From contig VICG01000013.1 in the NCBI GenBank assembly GCA_008692225.1, positions 124,001 through 188,000 of the forward strand: 64,000 nucleotides of DNA. Direction: 5' to 3'. The notes under the pieces were generated by a model. The model ran no database searches, was not told the DNA's origin, and worked only from the letters and a program-made list of their open reading frames with translations. The translations under genes and the position numbers were made by a program. This document shows, one piece after another, positions 22,898-35,420 of this stretch. Positions within the stretch are counted from its first letter, which is position 1; each line of letters begins with the position of its first letter. This DNA is from Monilinia fructicola (lineage: Eukaryota; Ascomycota; Leotiomycetes; Helotiales; Sclerotiniaceae).

Positions 22898-24950
22898 AAT
22901 ATTATGAATTAGATGATAAATCTATCAGTCAGTTTGTGATAGATGGACAACAAAATCCATTCAATTGATGTTGCCATAGAACTATGGGAGATGTCATCGT
23001 CGTTATCCGGAAATTGCGGGGTTCAATCAATGTGCAGCAAATCTCGTCACGGTCTGCGGTATCTGAGACATTCCGAGACAAAGAATGAGTGTTTCTAATA
23101 AACGAGGGAAATCACGACAGCAACTAACTTTCTTACTTACAGAATTACCAATATCACAAAACTGTTGAAGTATCACAGCCATTGAAGATATAAATTTCAT
23201 GAAAGTTTTCATGGTGTTTAGATGTCAAGAATGGGAAAAGGGGCCTTTGCTTTGGTTTTCTCGCTCAGGCCCCTTCATTTGCCTCTCACTTAGCGATACA
23301 CCTTCACCCTCGAATTCGTATTGTTGAAAGGTTAAGAAAGAATGCAAACAGCGAAATTCTATTTTGAGGTCATCATGCCATACTATATTGTCATTCTTTA
23401 GCCCCCCCTATGCGCTCAATAACATAACACATTGCATATGTAAAGACGATCACTTGAAAAGTGTAACTCTCATTCATGCTCCCCTTCCACCCTTTACGAT
23501 CATGATGCATACCTCTCTTCTCTCACTCTATCATTCATGTCAAACTCTACGAAAGGTTACAGCAAGCAATCACCTTCACCACTCGTCATCAGCAATTGTA
23601 CCCATGTTTAACACGCTAGTTACTCCTGCGACCCCCAACACGACCGACGTTCTACTTTCTCACGCACGTTTCTCCACCTCCCATCTCTCCTAAGTCAGCA
23701 CCTCCCGCAACACGAGAAAGCTCCACTGCACACACAATCCCCTCTACGCGTCCCACAAACCGGCCCTCCTCGCCTTCGAAGAGCCGCAAATCATTATCCT
23801 CTTTTTCCATCCCCACATCTTTAGCATTTTAGGGCTCGTAAGGCAAGCAGGTGGGCTAGTAGACAATTTATCGGTAACCTCACAATACACTACAAACAGG
23901 ACCGACCCGCCGGCCGACCCGCCAACACATCTTCCAAAGAAAACACGCCAGCAATCCTGCAATCCAGCACCAACCATCACCCCTTATCAGCCCTGCATAC
24001 TGGAGTACAGATAGCCTCTCCCCAAACAACACACTATCTCCGTTGTACGTCTACCGTGCGTGCAAAGGGCATGGTGACTAGGTACATGGTATCATGTTCT
24101 ACTGTAGCGTGTCTGAAGTCCCCATACATCTACATACACATCAATTCACGTAAGGCTTATATATGCACAGTACATCATAATCGTGCCATTATGCTACCCG
24201 CACCAAATGAAAATTCACTTATCTTGACGTATAGATAACATATAGACGTGCACAACGATTGCGAACAATATTTTGGTATGAATAGTACAATGATCAAAGA
24301 ATACAACAATAAATAAGGCGTTCGAGTGACGACCCGTACCCCGAGTACAGTTACTCACAGCACCATCAATCGCCCGATGATCGCTCAAGTAAACATTCTA
24401 CACAACACCCAAGATCTAATTTGCGATATCCGTGACCCTCCAGCCCAAACTCCAATCCAAACAATCCCAACAACTTTCCGTCATCCCAAAGAAGCCCAAC
24501 GCTCCGGAAACGACCTAGCAATCACCACGCCCAGCACTCCAAACGAGCAATCAACTCTCTATTTTCCATCCAATCCATCCGCACGTTATCAATACAAGGC
24601 GACAACTCGAGATCTCCCTTCCCTCACGTCACACCTCATCACACAACACTTTTCCCAAACCCAAAACCCAAAAGACCAAACTAACTCCAGGCCGCGACCT
24701 CCAGGTCCTGACCCCATCGTCACGTACCACCACCCCTCACCCTATCAAAAGTTCCCAAACACACAGACTTGCCACCGGCTCCACGACGGCCCGAGTCCAT
24801 TTATTCCCTCTTCCATGTTTGCCAGAAGAGAAGGAGGGAAGACAGCGAGCCCTTAGCTTTCTACCGTCGTTTGCTGATACAATATCTGAACCCTCCATTC
24901 ATTTCCCAGCTCGCAGACCCGGTAAGAGGCCCGCGTGTACAGATACATAC

Positions 24951-24977
24951 AAGACTAGACTAGACTAGAACTAGACT
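24951..24977. repeat. CTAGA-type microsatellite
   Basis: Imperfect repetition of AGACT/CTAGA over about 27 bp. Confidence 0.6.
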
Positions 24978-25369
24978 CCACCGCCAAACTTGACTCTGCC
25001 GTAAACATCCCATGCATACATACAGTACCAGCTAGCTTTTTCGCCGCGCCAACTCGATCCGAGGACCTGTATACCATGCCAGAAGAGACGTCCCATCATC
25101 CATCTATCCATCTGCCCCTCCCAGCGCGAATCTAACCATCGCAATCGGACAAGCCTCATTTGCCTCACCACCCTAATCCCACAACCCACATCCCCCACCC
25201 AAACAAAGCGCACCGATGAGCTCCCCCCGTAACGTGAGCCAACCTCAACACCACACCACACAGCACAAGACAAGGCGTCCACCCCATCACTCTAACCGAC
25301 CGTCCATTCGCTCCCCCAATCGGTCCATCCACCGGTCCAAACCCTTAGGTCCGAAGTCCACAATCCGCC

Positions 25370-25433
25370 TACATACATACATACATCTAACGTACATCTA
25401 ACGTACATACATCGTACATCATACATCATACAC
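25370..25433. repeat. CATA / ACGTACATCTA simple repeat
   Basis: Run of CATACATA followed by repeated CGTACATC-like units. Confidence 0.6.
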
Positions 25434-25654
25434 AGCGATGCAAAGCCAAAGCACCCAAAGAAAAAAAGAAAAAAAAATGTAGGCCCAAAAAGCACGTCGT
25501 ACCGCATCACCGTTGCGACGACTTTGGCAAAGGGTGCACTGTAATCATGTAGAAGGCAGAACCTGACATGTAGACCCCAAAAGTGACCGACATATGCAGC
25601 TGCACACGTTGAGCCACACCTAACAGCACTCACTCACTGCAGACCATGTCCTCA

Positions 25655-25730
25655 TATCTATTTCTAACATCACATACATCACATACATCTACATACATCT
25701 ATCCATCCATCCATCCATCCATCCATCCAC
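25655..25730. repeat. ACATACATCT and ATCC microsatellites
   Basis: Repeated ACATACATCT units followed by about seven copies of ATCC (25701-25728). Confidence 0.75.
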
Positions 25731-28367
25731 CGACACAGCTCCAAGCTCGACATGAAATCTCAGCTCGTAAACTTTGGGTTTGCATGAATGACATGGGGAA
25801 ACTTCAGGTCATGGACATGGGCTGGCTTGACGATTAGTGTGATTCGAGGATCAGGCATCGCACCTGGCTATCTGACCACCTTCAACATGACTACAGGCAA
25901 ATCAAGTAAGCACTATCACACGTCGTTCTGGCAATTGCTCGATTCATGAGCTTAGCCATGACTGCTTTATTGGTCCTGGTTTCCAGAGCTTTCCATGCAG
26001 AATCTCTGATAGCCAATAACTAAGGAACCGCCTCTCCCGCGGTGCTCCAACCAATCACGCCCTCCAATTTACCCTATTCTCTTATTCTACCGGTGAATAT
26101 TTCCAATTGGGTATATTCAAGTTTTGAAAGTTTGTCCAATTGGCCAGATTGACCTGCCCCTTACTGTGATTCCGCATCACCAATTCAGCACATGATTCAA
26201 TTCAGACCCGACAGTAAGGTCATTAGTATTCGCGCTTTTATCATTGCGCGCCAAATTTTACGACGTCAAAAGAATTACAAAAGTCCCAATTCATGACAAA
26301 ATTTGCACATTTTTGATGTTGGTTACCGTTTGTTTATGTTTATTGTTTTCTTGGGGGCGCAGAAGTCTAAATTTCTCGCTTGTAGACCCATTGAGGGGCC
26401 TCTGTTTATTGTTAACTTTATCATCCACAAGGAAAGGGGGCCAAAAGAAGGAGCTTCCCATAAAGTAAACACCGACACCAGCCATCTTTTCGCCATCAAC
26501 AATAGAAATAACGTTGCCATCATCTCATTATGCATGATTCAAGTCACTGGGCTTTTCAGTAACCCCAGAATTAACTTGATTTTATCACTTTAAGACAAAC
26601 TCAGCTGGCTCCTGACTCTCAACCCCTCGTTTTCATCTGCTCGGTGTGCCATGAATGGATAAGATACGTTCGAATATGACAATCCTCGAATAGAATCTGC
26701 CTCACTAGAATGCCTTTCCCTCTAATCATCCCCTGATAGAGAGAACAAATAGCTCATCGTTAGAGCACATCCTGATATCATATGATAATGACACATAAGA
26801 TTGGCATACACCGTATGAACGTTGAGGTCCGAACCCTGATCCACGCAAGTACAACGTAAGTTCAGGCAAACCTGATAAGATGGCCACTCAGCTTTCACTC
26901 TATGTCTGTGACATTTGCATTTCTAGCTTGCTGTGGGTTGGCTGACACCTGCCATGCAAACACGACAGACATAGCAAATAGCTTTCGCCTCCAAGATGCA
27001 CATCCGATCTCTAGAATCACATACCGTTGGTGTGACGAGTTTAGTGCATTGACTTTTGCCACCATTACAAGCAACGCACTCGCTCCATACTGACTTGTCC
27101 TTGACGCCCCGAAGATACTACATTTTGTCAATCTGCATGCTGACCGTGCCAATACAGCCCATCTCAAATCAAAGAAAGGAACAAGAATGATTATCATATG
27201 CACCATCGGGTCTTTCCTCGAATAACCATTCAGGGGTAATTTGAAGGATCACCGGCAAATCTTTACTTCAATGAGAAGGAAGGGATATAATAAGATCGAG
27301 AAGCGGAAGGAATTGAAAAGTGAGGCAGCATATTCCCTACAGAATATGACAAAATTATTCTCCGGTAAGAAAAATGTGAGTGAAAACAAAGAAGGTAGTA
27401 TGTGTAACCTTGCGAAATTACAAGATTGCAGCCCGACAAAGCCGTTGTTTGGAAACTTCGATATGTAATCTAGCTGCAACTTGCTCGGCCAAACTTAGGT
27501 CGCCACGTCAGTGGCCATCCGGAGGCCCCCATTGGGACCTTCTCACTCCAAGCTACGTGCGTGGTGCATCGCGTTAACCAACAGCCTAGCCAAAGTATCG
27601 TAGGTGTGAGGTGCAACGTGAGTGGTGAGAATCTGTGACATATTATAGCTAAGCAGATCGGGGTACGTAGGTCTGCAAACGCATTGTATAGATCATCTTT
27701 CACATCGAGGCTTCGTCTGTATCTGACAACACATCGATTCCTGACCACCTTGATCTCGGCAAGACGGAACTGAATGTTGAGTCAGTATGCACATCGAGGC
27801 CGTCTTCTGCACAATCTGCGACCATGTCAATGTTGCAGAAAATATAACCAGCATTCCAGGTGGCTTTCAATCAGCAGACTGTAAAAATATGTCCTGTTAT
27901 CAAGCACTTCCTTTCAGGCAGATGTGAATCGACGCCATCTCGGTCAGAAAAGCAGGGAGGCATCAACATGTGACGGAATTCAGACCGAAAGATGCTGGAT
28001 TTACCATCCCAATATCAAGGATATAGATTAGAGAAAGGACTAGAAGAAAGGTGAACACCCAATGGCAGTCTTCTACAACAGCCATTTCTTGAACATGATG
28101 ACGATCGACCGATCATCCGTTGTAAATTGACTCCGGTTGGTTTGAAATAAGAAGTAGCCGGCAATTGTGTGATAGGTTTGGGTTGATATCTCTCCACAAA
28201 GAAGGTTGTTGCGGTCCGTCCTTGGGTCTAGCGGGTCTTTCGTTGCAAGCAGAGAACGGATGATCCAGTAATCGGAGGAGAATGGTGGCAATCAGTAAAA
28301 GCAAGGAAATGACGGGACAGGAAATTCATAACGTGATTCCCATAGCGTAAACTTCTACACTCGGCAA

Positions 28368-28380
28368 GGGGGGGGGGGGG
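28368..28380. repeat. G13 homopolymer
   Basis: Thirteen consecutive G on the + strand; length likely uncertain in any assembly. Confidence 0.8.
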
Positions 28381-28724
28381 CCACACGGCGTTGCAACGGA
28401 CTGTGATTACCGGTGCAGCAATTCCAACATGATGAAGTGTCCACCCTGGCGAGGCGAGTGAGGTAACTGAACGCGAGAAAATTTGAACCAAGCATCGGCA
28501 GAGTGGCAGAATACGATAGGTGCCAGTTCTTCTGGCAGTTAGGCCAAGGATGTGATTAGTATCATGTATGTCTTGGTGAAAAAGGCACACAATATGCACT
28601 TCGTTTGTTGGCTCGAATAGAAGGATGAAGAACTCGAGGGGCTAGTAGACAAACACGCAGGACCAGGCTGGAAGGATTGTCACGGCGTGGTGTTCGGACA
28701 ATAAAGAATTCTGTCCAAGTCGTG

Positions 28725-28732
28725 TATAAATA
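28725..28732 (+). promoter_or_regulatory. TATA box (TATAAATA)
   Basis: A perfect TATAAATA lies about 310 bp before the ATG at 29038. Between them is a leader with an intron (28945-29026: GTGAGT donor, GCTAAC branch, CACAG acceptor). Confidence 0.6.
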
Positions 28733-29037
28733 GTCCTCTATATGTCCTCGAAGGTCGAATCACTCTCATCATCAATCAGCAACATCCCTCAGCACATCTC
28801 AATAAAGAATCTTTCAACTCTTGCTTCAACCTCAAAGCTTCATCGCCATTCACATCAGCATTCTCACTCGAGACGCCATCGCACATTGTCTCTCCTCAAT
28901 CCCACCTCAATCAATCCATCGACAACATCTCCATACCATAACCAGTGAGTTTGAGCCATGGACTCTTTTCTTGTTTCATGTGCAGTATCGTATAGAATTC
29001 AGGCTAACGTGAATGGTTACACACAGCTATCATTAAT

Positions 29038-29373
29038 ATGTGTTTTTTCGACCAGTGCCAATTTGTCTGCGGTGACTACAAGTGGGGCCACTTTCGACAG
29101 CATTGCGCCAAAGAATACCGTACAGGCGAGACCTGTGGCATGAAATTGGTCATGACCACATATCAGAGTCATGAGAAGTGCAAGATTTGCACAAAGATCG
29201 AGACAAAATGGGGCCGTATCCAAAAGGAGCAAGAGCGTGTGCTTCGGTGGAAGAAAGAGAATGGAAAGAGTCGCCAGCACTCGATCGAAGCGTCAGAGGA
29301 AAAGATCCGTGACCTGCAACAAGAGGTCAACAATCTCGAATGGCAACGAAGTCAGAATGCCTTGGCTCTGTGA
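29038..29373 (+). CDS. Small Cys-rich fungal protein of unknown function, 111 aa
   Basis: Single coding exon after an intron-bearing leader. The N-terminal half carries MCFFDQCQFVCGDYKWGHF, then HCAKEYRTGETCG and EKCKICTKIETK. The spaced Cys and His residues suggest a zinc-binding module. The C-terminal half (about residues 60-105) is Lys/Glu/Gln-rich and likely helical or coiled coil. I recall similar short uncharacterised proteins in other ascomycetes with the same N-terminal Cys-rich part and helical tail. No signal peptide. A sequence right after the stop (GTAAGA to CTCTTCTCAG) looks like an intron in the 3' untranslated region, or a site for an alternative end. Confidence 0.75.
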   Translation: MCFFDQCQFVCGDYKWGHFRQHCAKEYRTGETCGMKLVMTTYQSHEKCKICTKIETKWGRIQKEQERVLRWKKENGKSRQHSIEASEEKIRDLQQEVNNLEWQRSQNALAL

Positions 29374-30621
29374 AAGGTAAGAGACCAATCGCTTGATTGA
29401 GTTGTGATATTTGATACTGATCTCTTCTCAGTAAAACCTTCCATACAATAAGGCGGTGGAGGACGAGCGAACGATTTTTTCGCGTTTCAAACTTTTCTCA
29501 TAGGGTTATCTTTCTTTTGATGGAGTGAATTGACGGAATAGGAGAGAGGTCTTTCATTGAAGGTATATTGGGAATGATTGGTCTCTGGTAACAGATGGAG
29601 GGAAGTTTCTTTTGAATTAGATAGTCTCACGACTTAACGATGAAACGATCCTTTGAACAATTTCATGAAAATTGCCAATAAATTGTCAATAAACTGTGAA
29701 TGCTGTTGTACTTTTCAATTCGATCCAGTCAAAAATGGAGGAGGTCATCCCTTGTTGACCGGGCGCTTAGATGAAGAAATCGGGCGGCTCCGGAAATTGG
29801 TATATGCGAACCAAATAGAAGTTTGCCTGAATTGGCGGGAAAACGAGGCGTCATCCGAGATCATAAAAGGAGATGATATCAAAAGATCTATCGGAGAATT
29901 TGGCCGTTAATGATGATCAATACCCCAACGTGAATGATGGAGGCCCCAAGTCCTTGTTCCTTGTTGTGGGTCGCTATGTGTACCCGTGGACATATGTATA
30001 TGTATATATATACATATGTGTATGTCTATGTATGTAGAGAGGTATCGTCTGTAGTTATGTGTTGCGATGTTGTGTAAAGTTTTTCTATTGTAATTAGCCT
30101 ATTATGCATGCCCATCCATACACACCTGATTGGCAGGCTTGTCATCACTGGTCGGGTTTGTTCAAAAGGTGCAAATAAAGATACAGACAACAAATTATAT
30201 GTGGTAAGGAGAAGCAAAAGAAGTCGAAAACCGCTTTCAAAAAAAAGATTTCAACTGGATCCTCTCCTTCTTTTATGAAATTCAAACTGAATGAACTTCA
30301 GTGTAGTAGTAAATTGTAACGTGGCTAATCCTCAATGGATATCTGTGCAGCCTGACTGCAGAGTATGAGAAAGAGACGTGATAGGCTCTGATTCATGATC
30401 AAGTAGCCAGTAGGCAGGCGCTTTTGACAAAGGAAATGCTTGAATGATACAACGCATAGTCAAATTACGCTTAGCTGGTCCAGTCAAAATTCGAATCCCG
30501 ATACTCCTGCTGGGAAATTGCGGCAGCATGATGGGCCGTGGTATGAGGATATTGTAACGACCTTCCCAACTCCAATACGCCGTGGAACATAAAGATGCCC
30601 GTATAAGTCCAAATCCATGTT
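29374..30621. other. Intergenic region with AT palindrome
   Basis: No gene recognised. At 29,989-30,019 lies an 11-bp perfect inverted repeat (ACATATGTATA/TATACATATGT) in a TA-rich stretch. The right end is the 3' flank of the Ego1-like gene. Confidence 0.35.
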
Positions 30622-31297
30622 CTACTCCATGGCCGACTCTGCATCCGCAAACCCTCCTAATAATGGTCCGACGTCTTCTGATTTGACCGGCCTGTATTTC
30701 TTTATTTCTTCCACATCTTCATCTTCCGACATCCAACCATCAGAAATTGGGTGGGTACCTTCGACGGGGGGTTGTTTTGTGTTGTTCGATTCATCCTGTG
30801 TTGGCATCTTGGCAAGAACATCTTGATACCGCAATAGTCTTGCATCTTGACCAGTGAACATAGTGACGGGTGCGCGGGGAACATTTGGAGGGATCATGGC
30901 AAAGATATCGACAAGATGACTGACGCCCAAGTTAGTTGAAAATGCCATCATTGCAGTGGAGCAGTCGGTTCAGGCGATGTACAGCCTGTGTGCTGCGAGG
31001 TATGAAAGTGGGAGGAATGCTTGGAGCATACGTACTTGGACGTCTGCGCTACGACCTTTTGCAAAGCCTCCGTCTCCCTTTGAACTTCTTGTGGATCTGC
31101 GTGAGTGGTATTTGAAGTACGTTCTGCGAAACTGTCATAATGTGGGTGTGCATCATCAAAAAGTAATCTTTGGTTTTCGTCCTACTCACACACTCGTCAG
31201 CGACAGCTACCTTTTGTATGTATCGAAGAATTTTCAAAACCTCATCTGATAGATCTTGATCGCGATCCCGCCCAAAGCAGGAAGAACAATTGCCCAT
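30622..31297 (-). CDS. LAMTOR1/Ego1-type Ragulator (EGO) complex subunit
   Basis: Lipidated scaffold that anchors the Rag GTPase/TORC1 platform on the vacuole membrane. Minus-strand exons: 31297-31241, 31181-31036 and 30919-30622, all in phase (166 aa). Exon 1 reads MGNCSSCFGRDRDQD: Gly2 fits N-myristoylation, Cys4 and Cys7 fit palmitoylation. Exon 2 has RLLFDDAHPHYDSF, then DPQEVQRETEALQKVV. Exon 3 has HLVDIFAMIPP, the LAMTOR1 domain core, then GQDARLLRYQDVLAK. The C-terminus ends GPLLGGFADAESAME. The first donor, GTTTTG, is not consensus, but a GCTGAC branch and TAG acceptor support it. An in-frame Met three codons upstream is less likely, because it would hide the lipidation site. Family assignment is strong. 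Confidence 0.85.
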
Positions 31298-31308
31298 TTT
31301 CACCAAAT

Positions 31309-31336
31309 TCTCTATTCTCTATTCTCTATTCTCTAT
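31309..31336. repeat. TTCTCTA tandem repeat
   Basis: About four copies of TTCTCTA just upstream of the Ego1-like start codon. Confidence 0.7.
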
Positions 31337-31646
31337 CCTATCTTCCAACCTAGGGATGAATAAAATTGATCCCATACACAACACCAACTGTTTACCTACA
31401 ATGAATCATCGGCAGAATCCAAGGATCAAAACTTAAATTGATCTGTAGGTACCTAGACAATATCCAGATGTGCGACAACTATAATGGTATCAAACTGATG
31501 TTGCGAAAGCGAGGTGACAAATATTAAAATGATTCACAGAAACATTCCTTGAAGTTTGGGTGATGAGTGATGAGGTTTTGAGTTGAGGAAGGTGTTTCGA
31601 TAAGAACTTGGAAAGTTGAACGTTTGAAGGTTCATACAGTAATATT

Positions 31647-31670
31647 ATGATTATTATTATTATTATTATT
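31647..31670. repeat. ATT trinucleotide microsatellite
   Basis: About eight copies of ATT. Confidence 0.75.
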
Positions 31671-32962
31671 GAAATTGAAATTGGGCTGGAGCAACCTTTC
31701 AAACTTCCCGGCTAAATTACGGTTAAGGAATTTAGTGCTTTATGCGGAAAGACATTCGATAAATCTGACATCACTACAGACAGCCTTCATTTATATGGTT
31801 GTCACGTGACTCACAATCAACCCCTTTTTATTATTCATTTATTATTAATCAATGGCCTCGTCAGGTGACCTCGGGACACCTGCAGCTGCTTCTCCGCCTC
31901 CACCTCCTAGAACGAAGCGAAGCGAAGAAGCCTCCACGGCAGTGGCCCAGCAGAGCGTCATTCAATTAGATCTTTCTGTTATACCTTTCCTAAATTATAA
32001 ATTATATACTATATTACATATTGTATCTATCTACTCAATTAATTGCAATACATACGTATAGGTAGGTACAACTAATTAGAATTCATATATCATCCCTTCA
32101 TCTAGATTGATATCCCTTCAATATGATATCTTCTCCCTTGGGGATATCTTCACCGCGGGTTTACTTGATTAACTGATAGAGAAAATCACATCAATAGCAA
32201 CTTACAATTTCAACAATGAAGGAATACTTTGAGGAATTCTCTTTCAACTACTTCAATGATGAATACATTAACTTGTCAAATATTTCCACTTCATTTGTAA
32301 TTTAGACAGACTTCTTTCTCGAGTCTCTAGTGTGATGACAAATTACAGGAATCTTCTTACCCAGAAGCCCAGACATAAGTCTTGCCTCTTGAGGATTGAA
32401 CTTCAACTTTACAAGTCCCTTTCAATTATTCGCTTGTTTAGTTAATACAGAAGAAACAAATTCTTAAAAAGTTCCTTACTCTGTTATCGTTACTCTTTCC
32501 CTTTGGCACCTCTGTATATGTCTGTCTGTACCTTTTGGTTGAACAGATTCTCACCCTTACTTGGTTGCAACTTTACCTTGCTGGCACCCCTTCGATTGAC
32601 ATTGCCTAACTTCACCCAACTTTTCTTCTATGATAATTGTCTCCCTTATTCCCAACCTCAATCTGTTGGATACCTGCAAGGCAGCGCGATATATTGACTG
32701 ACCATATACCTTAAAATTTATCCCATGTACCCAAAAGAAAGCCCTTGGTGTATGATTATATGACAGTTATAAGGAGACAATTTCTCTTTCTGTAAGTTTT
32801 CTCATCAGCAAAGTCATCTCATCCTTCTCATCATTTATTCATTCATTCATTAATCCTGTCACATTACGAGGGTCTTCATTCTCTTGTCCATCGTTCTGGT
32901 TACTTCATATCCACTTCCTCCCTATATCATTATATTGTCTTCTAGTATTCTACACTTCCATC

Positions 32963-34402
32963 ATGTTTCGAAGCCGAAATCTAGCTGCTTTGACAGTGCT
33001 TGCTCTATCTGGTACATCTCTAAGCAAACCTGTTGCAGGCGGATCATGGGTTGGAGAGACTTGCATTTGTCCACCTTCCAACTGTCCTCCAGTTGTCACA
33101 TCCTTCACCACCATTACAACCACTCCTATTCAAACCGTCACTATCACGAGAACTATTAGTCATGGAGTGATCCCGTCAGCAGATATCACTCCAAGCCATA
33201 GTACTAGCCCGCCAGAAGTATCCTCGGCAGAAATCGTTGTCCCTACTCCCCCTACTACTCCTAGCGAGATCGTGACCAAGACTACCACTATTTCAGGTAG
33301 CGAGGTTGTTGTCACCAGCACTATCAGTCCTAGCCAGCCCCCATCCCAAAGTACAATTCCTTGCGAAACAATCACCCAAACGATCACGACCTCAGGCACT
33401 GTTGTTGTTCTAACTACCACTATAACGCCCAGCCAATCTCCTGTTCTGACAGTTACTTCCGCAATTGGCACCCCCATAATTACAACTGGTATGCTTACTT
33501 GCTTTCTTTGAATCCGATAATCTCGTCATTTAGTTAACCATTTTTCAGTACCTGGATCTGTCATTACCACCACAATACCTGGTTCGATTATCAGCTCAAT
33601 CATTCCTGGATCGGTAGTCACCATCACGAAAACAATCCCTTCAAGTACTCAAGTAACCGTAGTTCCATGCGATTCAACCATCACCGTCACTCAATCAGGG
33701 ACAGTAATCAAAACTACTCATCCGGCATCTACAATTACCTTGACAGAATCCGGACACATCATCACTTCTACCTATCCCCCAACCACCCTGTATGTGACTT
33801 ACACATCAAACATCTATACCACCGTATTAACCGCCACCACAATCACCAAAACCATCTCAGCAGGCACAACCGAGATAACCCAAACCGGCGAAATTATCCA
33901 AACCACCATCCCAGGGTCAACCTCCATCATCACCATCCCAGGATCCGTCATTACATCTATTTTCACACCCCCAGCCCTAACATCAACACTCATCCCCATA
34001 AAAGCCAGCTCAACAACTCCCGACCCCGGATTCACCCCCACCCCCAAACCCCCATGCAAACACTGCACCGGCATCCTGACCACCCCCCACCCTTCCATCA
34101 CCCCCACCGATGGAGTATGTCCAACCCCCAGTCTGGTTTTCTCCACAATTACCACCACCACCACTTTTATCCAGATTTTGACAAAAACAAACGGTATCCC
34201 GGTTTCTTCTCCAACGGCTCCCCTTTCTAGCGTTGCTAGCGCTTCAAATGGATCACTGTCGACTTCCGCCCCGACGATTCCGTCCCCATCTTTTAGGCTC
34301 TCAACTATCGTCCCCTCCCCAGCTGTCGCTTCACCATCATCATTCGTTCTCTCTTCACACACTATCAGCCCTACATCCTCTTCATCTCAATCAACGGCCT
34401 AA
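32963..34402 (+). CDS. Secreted Ser/Thr-rich mucin-like protein, 459 aa
   Basis: Exons 32963-33488 and 33549-34402 (donor GTATGC, acceptor TTCAG, phase fits). The N-terminus MFRSRNLAALTVLALSGTSL is a signal peptide. Mature protein starts near GGSWVGETCICPPSNCPP, then becomes a long Thr/Ser/Pro/Ile/Val-rich region with repeated TITTT, TIPGS and SGTVV blocks. A small cluster PPCKHCTGIL lies near residue 340. Heavy O-glycosylation and a cell-wall or extracellular location are expected. I see no C-terminal hydrophobic tail for a GPI anchor; it ends SSSSQSTA. A further short exon cannot be excluded. Fungal surface proteins of this style are adhesin- or wall-related, but no specific family is recognised. 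Confidence 0.75.
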
Positions 34403-34909
34403 CACTCTAAAACTCCAGCCAACTCGAAAATATGCATAGAAGCCGACCAAAGAATCCGAGAGAGGGGACATATTGTGTAATATGAAGGAGGAGGAGGAAG
34501 AGAAGGAGGAGAGACAGGATCACCACACCGAAGCTGGACACTTTTCCTTACCCTTCTTATTTTTGTAATGTTGCATTCGCGCTACTCTATTTCAACTTTA
34601 GTAATATCGTGCGGATTGGTATCGAGCGAGTCGGTATGCTAGACATGGTCAGCACCCTCCCATGACGTGAACGTTGACATGGATAAATATGATTAGATTA
34701 ATTTGATAACTTGACCTCTCCATCTTTGCTATGTCCGATATCTCTTTCATTTGTTGGTAATACTTATATATGTTATGCTGTCTAAAACGCATTTGATGGA
34801 GCAACCCTCTTTGCTTTGCTTTGTCGATGGCCAGTCTATCTAGTCTCAACATCAACGTCTCGTATTTCTATACCATGCTCGGGGAGTTAGTATATCAGTA
34901 AATGTATAG

Positions 34910-34959
34910 GGAGTGAGGAATGAGGAGTGAGGAGTGAGGAGTAAGGAGTGAGGAGTGAG
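34910..34959. repeat. GAGTGAG heptamer repeat
   Basis: About seven imperfect copies of GAGTGAG/GAGGAGT. Confidence 0.7.
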
Positions 34960-35255
34960 AATAAAGCAAGATATGACGCCCTACCTATTTCCCAATCTCC
35001 AAAAGAACAGTGATAAATCCCAAGCCGAGAAAACCATCTCCCCAACATCCGTCCACCGTCCTCCTACCTTCACCCTCATGCCCACCCATATCAGATCTCC
35101 GCCCCTTGATCCCCTCCCTCCCTCTGGCCCCCCAATCCTCACCCAACACCCTAGCCACCCAGCATTCCCAGAACAAAAACTCCATCCCCCATCTCATTTC
35201 CACCTCATCGTGATACCTCCCACCCACACGAACCACGTCACAGACCGAACCATAG

Positions 35256-35285
35256 TGTACTGTACTGTACTGTACTGTACTGTAC
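35256..35285. repeat. TGTAC pentamer repeat
   Basis: Six perfect copies of TGTAC; it includes the palindrome GTAC repeatedly. Confidence 0.85.
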
Positions 35286-35390
35286 AAACCTCACCCCCAT
35301 ACCCCGCCCGTCCACCACCACCTAACACGCAAATAAATCAATCATGAAACAATCAAGCAAGCATATCGATACACGGCGAACATCCAACAA

Positions 35391-35420
35391 CGAACCACGA
35401 ACCACGAACCACGAACCACG
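35391..35420. repeat. CGAACCA heptamer repeat
   Basis: About four copies of CGAACCA. Confidence 0.75.

Larger units (their letters stand above)
22898..28700. other. Long gene-poor region, AC/CT-rich in 23.4-25.8 kb
   Basis: I find no convincing gene in about 5.8 kb. The open frame at 24326-24856 (176 codons, Thr/Pro/Ser/His rich) reflects AC-rich low complexity. Simple repeats occur near 24,950, 25,370 and 25,700, and a G13 run at 28,368-28,380. Such stretches in this kind of genome often serve as long upstream regions. No transposon, RNA gene or conserved domain was recognised. Confidence 0.4.
31298..32962. other. Intergenic region with small repeats
   Basis: It holds a TTCTCTA repeat (about 31,309-31,336) and an ATT run (31,647-31,670). 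A 69-codon open frame at 31852-32061, starting MASSGDLGTPAAASPPPPP, may be a small exon, but its second half looks non-coding. No other gene recognised. Confidence 0.35.

Noticed and set aside
24326..24856. 176-codon open frame rich in Thr, Pro, Ser and His
   Set aside because: It follows AC-rich low-complexity DNA, has no domain and no intron or promoter support.
25655..25730. CRISPR-like or telomeric array
   Set aside because: Uninterrupted simple repeats without spacers, in a eukaryotic genome; ordinary microsatellites.
26895..27206. Cys-containing minus-strand frame resembling half of a Zn2Cys6 cluster
   Set aside because: The spacing of the last Cys residues does not fit the cluster and there is no continuing coding sequence.
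33814..34362. 182-codon minus-strand open frame rich in Val and Gly
   Set aside because: Mirror of the Ser/Thr-rich secreted protein; the + strand has a signal peptide and a correct intron.
34955..35347. 130-codon Pro/Ser-rich open frame
   Set aside because: C-rich low complexity containing a TGTAC microsatellite; no coding signal.
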